A stretch of 13,252 nt of DNA from JANYCD01 sp043738385 (lineage in GTDB: Bacteria; Pseudomonadota; Gammaproteobacteria; Burkholderiales; Rhodocyclaceae): assembly GCA_043738385.1 (NCBI GenBank), contig JAYUGL010000187.1:1-13252 (forward strand). Direction: 5' to 3'. Shown in pieces: positions 7,318 through 13,252 of this stretch. The notes under the pieces are model-generated. The model was not told the DNA's origin. It saw nothing but the letters and a program-made list of their open reading frames with translations, and searched no databases. The position numbers and the translations under genes were made by a program. The stretch's first letter is position 1. Each line of letters starts with the position of its first letter.

Positions 7318-7399
7318 GTTGCTATCCCCGTAAATCCGCCTTCAACCGCCCAATTCGCCGACGGCCCCGCCGCGAAACAATGCGTTAGCCATGCGACGC

Positions 7400-8593
7400 T
7401 CAAGACAGTGGCAGGTAACGTACCGCAAGCACACCCTCGATTTGCCGGAGCGCATCGATTGCCGCCTCCGGCACCTTGCTGTCAATATCCACCAGCGTGT
7501 AAGCCATATCGCCCCGCGATTTGTTGATCATGTTATGAATGTTGAGACCGGCCTGCGCCATGGCCGTGGATATCTGGCCGAGCATGTTGGGCACGTTGGA
7601 ATTGGCCACCGCAACACGGAAAGACGACTCGCGCGGCATCGTCACGTTCGGGAAATTCACCGCATTCTGGACGTTGCCATGCTCCAGATAGTCGCGCAGC
7701 TGATCGGCCACCATCACCGCACAATTCTCCTCCGCTTCGCCGGTCGACGCGCCGAGGTGAGGCAGGGCAATGACCCGCGGATGACCGTTGATGCGGGGGC
7801 CGGGAAAGTCGCAGACGTAATAGCCCAGCTTCTTTTCACTCAGCGCCGCAAACACCGCGTCCTCGTTGACCACACCTTCGCGCGAAAAGTTGAGCAGAAC
7901 AGCACCCGGCTTCATGTGGGCGATGTTGTCGGTGTTGATCAGATTTTTCGTCGCCTCCACCAGCGGCACATGCAGCGTGACGAACTGCGCATGCTTCAGC
8001 ACATCAGCAACACTGACCGCCCGCTTGACCTGCGAAGGCAGACTCCACGCCGCATCGACGGTGATCTCGGGATCGTAGCCGTATACGTTCATGCCGAGCT
8101 TGATGGCAGCATCCGCGACCAGACAACCAATCTTGCCAAGGCCGATCACACCCAACGTCTGGCCGGCGAGTTCGTAGCCGGCAAAATTCTTTTTGCCATC
8201 CTCGACCTTTTTTTCCATGTCCGGGTCGGCCTTGTCGAGGGCGCCGACGAACTGCAAGGCCGCCGGCAGATTGCGTGCCGCCAATAGCATGCCGGCGAGG
8301 ACCAGCTCCTTCACCGCATTGGCGTTGGCGCCAGGCGCGTTGAACACCGGCACGCCACGCGCACTCATCGCTTTGACCGGAATATTGTTGGTGCCCGCGC
8401 CGGCACGGCCGATGGCTTGCACGCTTTTGGCGATATCCATGGCATGCATGTCGGCGGAACGCACCAGCATGGCATCGGGATTCTTGATGTCCTTGCCGGT
8501 GGCATAGCGTTCCGCCGGCAGGCGCTTCATGCCCGCCGCTGCAATCTGGTTGAGGATCAGGACCTGAAATTTCCCGGTTATTTCAGCGGCCAT
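7400..8593 (-). CDS. serA: D-3-phosphoglycerate dehydrogenase, short ACT type
   Basis: NAD-dependent 2-hydroxyacid dehydrogenase of 397 aa, assigned to oxidation of 3-phosphoglycerate, the first step of serine synthesis. The substrate-binding domain contains GRAGAGTNNIPV (62-73) and FNAPGANANAVKELVL (84-99). The nucleotide-binding domain has GVIGLGKIG (148-156) and D174 after the second strand, consistent with NAD. The catalytic region shows NFSREGVVNE (R238) and LPHLGAST (H279). The usual catalytic Glu region reads CDFPGPRING and has no Glu. An ACT domain lies at about 325-397, with no intervening ASB domain. The ATG at 8593-8591 starts MAAEITGKFQVLILNQI and overlaps the serC end by 11 nt; an in-frame extension to 8671 lies wholly inside serC and looks unlike the family. 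The 11-nt overlap with serC, the next enzyme of the same pathway, supports the substrate. Another 2-hydroxyacid dehydrogenase activity cannot be excluded. Confidence 0.88.
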   Translation of the reverse strand: MAAEITGKFQVLILNQIAAAGMKRLPAERYATGKDIKNPDAMLVRSADMHAMDIAKSVQAIGRAGAGTNNIPVKAMSARGVPVFNAPGANANAVKELVLAGMLLAARNLPAALQFVGALDKADPDMEKKVEDGKKNFAGYELAGQTLGVIGLGKIGCLVADAAIKLGMNVYGYDPEITVDAAWSLPSQVKRAVSVADVLKHAQFVTLHVPLVEATKNLINTDNIAHMKPGAVLLNFSREGVVNEDAVFAALSEKKLGYYVCDFPGPRINGHPRVIALPHLGASTGEAEENCAVMVADQLRDYLEHGNVQNAVNFPNVTMPRESSFRVAVANSNVPNMLGQISTAMAQAGLNIHNMINKSRGDMAYTLVDIDSKVPEAAIDALRQIEGVLAVRYLPLS

Positions 8594-9668
8594 GCTTGAT
8601 CTCGAATTCACGCATGTAATCGACCAGTGCCTGCACGCCCTCAATCGGCATCGCATTGTAGATCGAGGCACGCATGCCGCCGACCGAGCGATGGCCCTTG
8701 AGCTGCACCATGCCGCGCGCCTTGGCGCCTTTCAGAAACTCTTCATCGAGCGCTTCGTCCTTCAACGTAAAGGGCACGTTCATGCGCGACCGATCAGCGA
8801 CACGCACCGGATTGTGGAAGAACTTGCTCTGGTCCAGATAATCGTAAAGCAGTTGCGATTTTGCTATGTTCTTCTTTTGCATGGCCACCAAGCCGCCATG
8901 CTTTTTCAACCACTTGAACACCAGTCCGGCGATATAAATCGCATAGGTCGGCGGCGTGTTGAACATCGACTCGTTGTCGGCGTGGGTCTTGTAGTCGAGC
9001 ATGGTCGGCGGGGTCGGCACCGCCTTGCCAATCAGGTCGTCACGCACGATAACGATGGTGAGTCCGGCCGGGCCGATGTTTTTCTGCGCACCGGCGTAGA
9101 TCAGCCCGTACTTCGCCACATCCACCGGCTTGGAAAGAATGTTCGACGACATGTCGCATACCAAGGGCACATCACCTGTCTCCGGCACCCAATGAAATTC
9201 GACGCCGCCGATGGTTTCGTTGGCGGTGTAATGAACGTAAGCGGCCTGCTTGTTCAGCTTCCAGGTCGACTGGCCCGGTGCATAGCTGAAGTTCTTGTCT
9301 TCACTGGTGGCGATGACGCTGACGTCGCAAAAGGGCCTGGCTTCCTTGATGGCTTTTTTTGCCCACTCGCCAGTGTTCACGTAGTCGGCGGAGGTCTTGC
9401 CGCGCAGCAGGTTGATGGGAATCATCTCGAACTGAAGCGTAGCGCCGCCTTGCAGAAACAGCACCCTGTAATTGGCCGGGATCGCCAGCAGCTCGCGCAG
9501 GTCGGCCTCGGCCGCCTCGGCGATGGAGATGAACTCCTTGCCGCGATGGCTCATTTCCATCACCGACTGGCCGCAACCGTGCCAGTCGAGCATTTCCTCG
9601 GCAGCCTGGCTCAACACCTCGGCGGGTAGCGCGGCGGGGCCTGCGCTGAAATTAATTGCTCGACTCAT
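8583..9668 (-). CDS. serC: Phosphoserine aminotransferase
   Basis: PLP enzyme that converts 3-phosphohydroxypyruvate and glutamate to phosphoserine. In proteobacteria it also handles the 4-phosphohydroxythreonine step of pyridoxal phosphate synthesis. At 361 aa it has the length of E. coli SerC (362). The N-terminus INFSAGPAALP is diagnostic, followed by MEMSHRGKEF (37-46), FLQGGATLQF (71-80), VCDMSSNILS (170-179), the PLP lysine in YAGAQKNIGPAG (K196), and RMNVPFTL and GGMRASIYNA motifs near the C-terminus. The ATG at 9668-9666 overlaps the gyrA stop in an ATGA arrangement, with a GAGGAG Shine-Dalgarno sequence inside the gyrA tail, so translation is probably coupled. The gyrA-serC adjacency is widely conserved in beta- and gammaproteobacteria. 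The 3' end overlaps serA by 11 nt. Confidence 0.98.
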   Translation of the reverse strand: MSRAINFSAGPAALPAEVLSQAAEEMLDWHGCGQSVMEMSHRGKEFISIAEAAEADLRELLAIPANYRVLFLQGGATLQFEMIPINLLRGKTSADYVNTGEWAKKAIKEARPFCDVSVIATSEDKNFSYAPGQSTWKLNKQAAYVHYTANETIGGVEFHWVPETGDVPLVCDMSSNILSKPVDVAKYGLIYAGAQKNIGPAGLTIVIVRDDLIGKAVPTPPTMLDYKTHADNESMFNTPPTYAIYIAGLVFKWLKKHGGLVAMQKKNIAKSQLLYDYLDQSKFFHNPVRVADRSRMNVPFTLKDEALDEEFLKGAKARGMVQLKGHRSVGGMRASIYNAMPIEGVQALVDYMREFEIKHGR

Positions 9669-12235
9669 TCTTCGTCTGGCTCCTCTTCTTCAGTTTCGAT
9701 GACTTTTTCGATGCCGGCCAGCAATGTGCCGTCATCCAGGTTGATCAGGGTCACGCCCTGGGTCGACCGGCTCATTTCGCGAATATCGGTGACCGGCGTG
9801 CGGATCAACACGCCGCCGGTGGAGATCAGCATGATTTCCTCGGTCGTCTCACCGGCCTGCACCAGCACCGCCGCGACCACCTTGCCGTTGCGTTCGGACG
9901 TCTGGATCGCGATCATGCCCTTGGTGCCGCGTCCGTGACGCGTGTATTCGGCAATCGGTGTGCGCTTGCCATAGCCGTTCTCGGTCGCGGTCAATACCGA
10001 ATAATTCTCGCTGTCGGCCACCAGCATCGAGATGACGCACTGGCCGTCTTCAAGATTCATGCCGCGTACGCCACGCGCTTCGCGGCCCATCGGACGCACG
10101 TCATCCTCGTCAAAGCGCACCGCCTTGCCGGCGTCGGAGAACAGCATCACATCGCAATGACCGTCGGTGATGGCGACGCCGATCAGATGATCGCCCTCAT
10201 CCAGACCGACCGCGATGATGCCAGCCTTGCGCGGATTGGCGAAGCTGGTCAATGGCGTCTTCTTCACCGTTCCGTGTGCGGTAGCCATGAAGATGAAGTG
10301 CTGTTCGTCGAATTCCTTGACCGGCAGCACCGCGGTGATCTTCTCGTTTTTTTCGAGCGGGAACAGATTCACGATCGGCTTGCCGCGCGCGTTGCGCTGG
10401 CCCTCCGGTGCTTCGTAAACCTTGAGCCAATACACCCGCCCGCGGCTGGAGAAACACAGCATGTAGTCGTGGGTATTGGCGACAAAAAGGTGGTCGACAA
10501 AGTCGTCTTCCTTCACCGCCGCCGCCTGCTTGCCGCGTCCGCCGCGCTTTTGCGCGCGGTAATCGGCCAGCGGCTGGCGCTTGATGTAACCACCGTGGGA
10601 CATGGTCACCACCATGTCCTCGCGCGCGATCAAATCCTCGATATTGATGTCGGCGGTATTGAACACGATCTCGGAGCGGCGCTTGTCGCCAAACTGCGTT
10701 TTGATCGCGGTCAGTTCTTCGACGATCATCTGTGTGATGCGTTCCGGTCGGGCCAGAATGTCGAGCAGGTCGGCGATCTGCCCCATCACTTCCTTGTACT
10801 CGCTGACAATCTTGTCCTGCTCCAGACCGGTCAGACGTTGCAAGCGCAGTTCAAGAATTGCCTGGGCCTGAGCATCCGACAGCAGATAGCCCTGCTGCGA
10901 CATGCCGAACTCGGGCGCCAGGCCGTCAGGGCGGGAGGCCGCAGCAGAAGTGGCGCGCGCCAGCATGTCGGCAACCAGCGCCGAATGCCACGCGCGTCCC
11001 ATCAATCCACGCTTGGCATCAGCCGGCGTGGGCGCCGCCTTGATCAAGGCAATGATTTCGTCGACATTGGACAGTGCCACCGCCAGGCCTTCGAGCGTAT
11101 GGCCGCGCTCTCTCGCCTTCTTCAGTTCAAACACTGTGCGCCGCGTCACCACCTCGCGCCGGTGGGCGAGGAAGGCGACCAGCATTTGCCTCAAGTTGAG
11201 CAGTTGCGGACGACCATCAACCAGCGCCACCATGTTCATGCCGAAGGTGTCCTGCAACTGCGTTTGCTTGTAGAGATTATTGAGCACGACTTCAGCGACT
11301 TCGCCGCGCTTGAGTTCGATCACCACGCGCATGCCGGATTTGTCGGATTCATCCTGCAAGTGGGAGATGCCCTCGATCTTCTTGTCGTTGACCAGTTCGG
11401 CGATTTTCTCCAGCAGCGTGCGCTTGTTAACCTGATAGGGCAGCTCGTCGACGATGATGGCCTGACGGTTGCCTTTTTCCAGATCCTCGAAATGGGTGCG
11501 GGCGCGCATGATGACGCGGCCACGGCCGGTGAGGTAACCGTCGCGCACCCCACCCGTGCCATAGATCAGTCCGGCGGTGGGGAAGTCCGGCGCCGGAATA
11601 ATCTTGATGAGTTCTTCGATATCAAGCTCGGGATCGGCCAACAAGGCCAGGCAGGCCGCAACCACCTCGTCCAGGTTGTGCGGCGGAATGTTGGTCGCCA
11701 TGCCCACCGCGATGCCGGAACTGCCGTTGATCAGCAGATTGGGAATACGCGAAGGCAGAATCAGCGGCTCCTGCTCGGAACCGTCGTAGTTGGGGCCGAA
11801 GTCGACCGTTTCCTTGTCCAGGTCGGCCAGCAACTCGTGACCGATGCGCGCCATGCGGATTTCGGTGTAACGCATCGCCGCTGCATTGTCGCCGTCGACC
11901 GAGCCGAAATTACCCTGGCCATCGACCAGCATGTAGCGCAGGGAGAAATTCTGCGCCATGCGCACGATGGTGTCATAGACCGCGGTGTCGCCATGTGGAT
12001 GATACTTACCGATGACGTCGCCGACGATGCGGGCCGACTTCTTGTAAGCTTTATTCCAGTCGTTGGAAAGTTCGTGCATCGCGAACAGCACACGGCGATG
12101 GACTGGCTTCAGTCCGTCGCGTACATCCGGCAACGCCCGCCCTACGATTACGCTCATCGCGTAATCGAGGTAGGAGTGGCGCATCTCGTCTTCCAGGCTG
12201 ATCGGCAGGGTTTCTTTGGCGAATGTTGATGTCAT
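9665..12235 (-). CDS. gyrA: DNA gyrase subunit A
   Basis: Breakage-reunion subunit of DNA gyrase, which with GyrB introduces negative supercoils using ATP. The protein is 856 aa (E. coli 875). Near the N-terminus are SYLDYAMSVIVGRALPDVRD and the helix-turn-helix HPHGDTAVYDTIVRMAQ, then the catalytic tyrosine in AAAMRYTE (Y123). The GyrA box QKRGGRG (562-568) identifies gyrase rather than topoisomerase IV and opens the beta-pinwheel C-terminal domain. The protein ends in an acidic tail (ETEEEEPDEE). The position equal to E. coli Ser83 is Thr84 and that equal to Asp87 is Asp88. Thr is the natural residue in several other species, including Pseudomonas aeruginosa, so resistance cannot be inferred. 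The ATG at 12235-12233 gives the standard start MTSTFAKETLPISLEDEM. Its stop is fused to the serC start (ATGA), making gyrA the first gene of the long operon. Confidence 0.99.
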   Translation of the reverse strand: MTSTFAKETLPISLEDEMRHSYLDYAMSVIVGRALPDVRDGLKPVHRRVLFAMHELSNDWNKAYKKSARIVGDVIGKYHPHGDTAVYDTIVRMAQNFSLRYMLVDGQGNFGSVDGDNAAAMRYTEIRMARIGHELLADLDKETVDFGPNYDGSEQEPLILPSRIPNLLINGSSGIAVGMATNIPPHNLDEVVAACLALLADPELDIEELIKIIPAPDFPTAGLIYGTGGVRDGYLTGRGRVIMRARTHFEDLEKGNRQAIIVDELPYQVNKRTLLEKIAELVNDKKIEGISHLQDESDKSGMRVVIELKRGEVAEVVLNNLYKQTQLQDTFGMNMVALVDGRPQLLNLRQMLVAFLAHRREVVTRRTVFELKKARERGHTLEGLAVALSNVDEIIALIKAAPTPADAKRGLMGRAWHSALVADMLARATSAAASRPDGLAPEFGMSQQGYLLSDAQAQAILELRLQRLTGLEQDKIVSEYKEVMGQIADLLDILARPERITQMIVEELTAIKTQFGDKRRSEIVFNTADINIEDLIAREDMVVTMSHGGYIKRQPLADYRAQKRGGRGKQAAAVKEDDFVDHLFVANTHDYMLCFSSRGRVYWLKVYEAPEGQRNARGKPIVNLFPLEKNEKITAVLPVKEFDEQHFIFMATAHGTVKKTPLTSFANPRKAGIIAVGLDEGDHLIGVAITDGHCDVMLFSDAGKAVRFDEDDVRPMGREARGVRGMNLEDGQCVISMLVADSENYSVLTATENGYGKRTPIAEYTRHGRGTKGMIAIQTSERNGKVVAAVLVQAGETTEEIMLISTGGVLIRTPVTDIREMSRSTQGVTLINLDDGTLLAGIEKVIETEEEEPDEE

Positions 12236-12374
12236 AGGCTGATGCTGATTTTTGTGTCCGGCCGAAAGGATGAAATTTTACCATGCCGACCGTCCTCACC
12301 CGTCCCTTCGAGCACACCCGGAACCTCTCCAGATACTTGTTGTATCCGATTGGGTAGTTTGATTAAATCGGACA
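12236..12374. promoter_or_regulatory. Divergent intergenic region between gyrA and the amidohydrolase gene
   Basis: This 139-nt gap must hold the start signals for both outward-facing genes. For gyrA a good -10 candidate, TAAAAT on the minus strand (plus positions 12275-12280, five of six matches to TATAAT), would give a leader of about 30 nt. I see no good -35 box at 16-18 nt. For the plus-strand gene an AT-rich stretch around 12337-12368 (TTGTTG to TTAAAT) is the likely promoter zone, without a clear consensus pair. Neither start codon has a strong Shine-Dalgarno sequence. No terminator or RNA gene was seen. Confidence 0.4.
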
Positions 12375-13252
12375 ATGACAAGCCCATTCGAAACAAGCAG
12401 CCCGCCCCGCGAAATCGACCTGCTGATCGACGCGCGCTGGATCATCCCGGTTGAGCCGAAAGGGGTCGTTCTGGAAAACCACGCGCTGGCCGTTGATCAA
12501 GGGCGCATCGTCGCCCTGGCGCCCATTGCAGACGCCGAAGCGCGTTTCGCGCCGAAGCAGCGCGTGTCCTTGCCCGGCCATGTGCTGATGCCCGGCCTGG
12601 TCAATCTCCACACCCACGCCGCCCTGACCCTGCTGCGCGGTTATGCCGACGATCTGCCACTGATGCGCTGGCTAGAGGAGAAAATCTGGCCGGCGGAGGC
12701 CAAGCACCTTTCCGCGAATTTCGTCCGCGACGGCACCCTGCTGGCGGCGGCCGAAATGCTGCGCGGCGGGGTAACTTGCTGCAACGACATGTACTTTTTC
12801 CCCGAAGCCAGCGTGGAGGCCATGCAGCGCGCCGGCATGCGCGCCGCCATCGGGATCATCACCGTTGAGTTCCCCACCGCCTACGCCACCGATCCCGACG
12901 ACTATCTGGACAAGGGTCTGGCCGTGCGCGACCGCTACCGCGATGCATCGCTGATCAGTTTTTGTCTGGCCCCCCACGCCCCCTACTCTGTCTCGGATCG
13001 CAGCTTTGAGCGCGTCGCAACGCTGGCCGCACAACTCGATCTGCCGGTTCACATCCACGTGCACGAAACGTCCGCTGAAATTGACGAGAGCATCCGCCAA
13101 CACGGCGTCAGGCCGCTCGAACGCCTGCGCCGTCTAGGCTTGTTGGGGCCAGGCCTGATCGCTGTGCATGGCATACACCTCAATGACGAAGAAATTAATC
13201 TGCTGGCGACGCACGGCAGCAGCATCGCCCACTGCCCCACCTCCAACATGAA
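12375..13252 (+). CDS. mtaD: TRZ/ATZ-family amidohydrolase, MtaD-like (partial, runs off right edge)
   Basis: The first 292 codons are present of a family that usually has about 440. The protein matches metal-dependent deaminases that act on 5'-methylthioadenosine and/or S-adenosylhomocysteine, giving the inosine analogue and ammonia. An N-terminal beta-sandwich part (DLLIDARWIIPVEP...) leads to LMPGLVNLHTHAALTLLRG with the metal-binding HxH (H79, H81). Then come MRWLEEKIWPAE (97-108), LAPHAPYSVS (H201), HIHVHET (H226, H228, H230, E231), AVHGIHL (H265) and SIAHCPTSN (286 region). The late metal-binding Asp lies beyond the window. The ATG at 12375 is the first start after an in-frame TGA at 12360. 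A methylthioadenosine deaminase gene lies near gyrA and ubiG in Pseudomonas aeruginosa (my recollection of PA3170), which supports the call. Guanine-type, chlorohydrolase-like or other deaminase activity cannot be excluded from sequence alone. Confidence 0.85.
   Translation, partial: MTSPFETSSPPREIDLLIDARWIIPVEPKGVVLENHALAVDQGRIVALAPIADAEARFAPKQRVSLPGHVLMPGLVNLHTHAALTLLRGYADDLPLMRWLEEKIWPAEAKHLSANFVRDGTLLAAAEMLRGGVTCCNDMYFFPEASVEAMQRAGMRAAIGIITVEFPTAYATDPDDYLDKGLAVRDRYRDASLISFCLAPHAPYSVSDRSFERVATLAAQLDLPVHIHVHETSAEIDESIRQHGVRPLERLRRLGLLGPGLIAVHGIHLNDEEINLLATHGSSIAHCPTSNM

Noticed and set aside
7342..7392. A 16-codon minus-strand ORF in the serA-pheA gap as a possible pheA leader peptide
   Set aside because: It holds a single Phe codon and no Phe cluster. 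No competing terminator hairpin with a T run follows, so attenuation control of pheA is not supported.
4308..9629. Further long antisense open frames (for example 4308-5258, 5399-6232, 7391-8287, 8592-9629)
   Set aside because: They mirror tyrA, hisC, serA and serC. The 8592-9629 frame is in the same codon register as serC, so lack of TTA/CTA/TCA codons explains it, and the others look alike. None has its own start signals or domain motifs.
11970..12000. Threonine at the position of E. coli GyrA Ser83 as a quinolone-resistance change
   Set aside because: Thr is the natural residue in several susceptible species such as Pseudomonas aeruginosa, and the second key site (Asp88) is unchanged, so no resistance can be claimed.
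9656..12229. An 857-codon open frame on the plus strand, covering nearly all of gyrA in antisense
   Set aside because: It is in exact codon register with gyrA, so its stops would require TTA, CTA or TCA codons in gyrA. These are rare in this GC-rich codon use. The translation is rich in His, Asp, Gln and Arg with no recognisable domain, while gyrA is unmistakable.
1..13252. Mobile elements, CRISPR arrays, tRNA or phage genes
   Set aside because: I saw no repeat-spacer pattern, transposase, integrase or tRNA-like fold; the window is filled by core genes with uniform base use.

Overview
The window looks like chromosomal DNA of a Gram-negative proteobacterium, most likely a betaproteobacterium. 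Codon use is GC-rich throughout and every protein is of a proteobacterial housekeeping type. The gene order gyrA-serC-...-pheA-hisC-tyrA-aroA-cmk-rpsA-ihfB-lapA is the conserved 'supraoperon' order that I recall from beta- and gammaproteobacteria such as Pseudomonas. Assignment below class level is inference. No transposon, CRISPR array, tRNA, rRNA or prophage sequence was seen.

Layout, read along the minus strand from right to left: gyrA (12235-9665), serC (9668-8583), a short ACT-domain 3-phosphoglycerate dehydrogenase called serA (8593-7400), pheA (7317-6235), hisC-type aminotransferase (6217-5123), tyrA (5126-4239), a fused aroA-cmk (4222-2255), rpsA (2171-486), ihfB (467-183), a clear intrinsic terminator (160-130), then the start of lapA, which runs off the left edge. 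On the plus strand at the right end, divergent from gyrA, lies the first two thirds of a TRZ/ATZ (MtaD-like) amidohydrolase (from 12375). Coding is dense. The only gaps above 60 nt are 139 nt (gyrA/amidohydrolase), 82 nt (serA/pheA), 83 nt (cmk/rpsA) and 67 nt (ihfB/lapA, which holds the terminator).

How the genes fit together: SerA and SerC make 3-phosphohydroxypyruvate and then phosphoserine. AroA makes EPSP, the precursor of chorismate. PheA, TyrA and the HisC-type aminotransferase complete phenylalanine and tyrosine synthesis. Cmk recycles CMP/dCMP, S1 (RpsA) loads mRNA on the ribosome, and GyrA and IHF-beta set DNA topology. Several junctions are translationally coupled: gyrA/serC share ATGA, serC/serA overlap by 11 nt, and hisC/tyrA share GTGA.

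The window holds ordinary core genes and I see no undescribed system. The points that deserve a second look are the aroA-cmk fusion with a possible fossil GTG start at the seam, the serA inserted between serC and pheA (its active site lacks the usual glutamate), and the rpsA leader, which has no good Shine-Dalgarno sequence and contains two hairpins and a three-codon mini-ORF.
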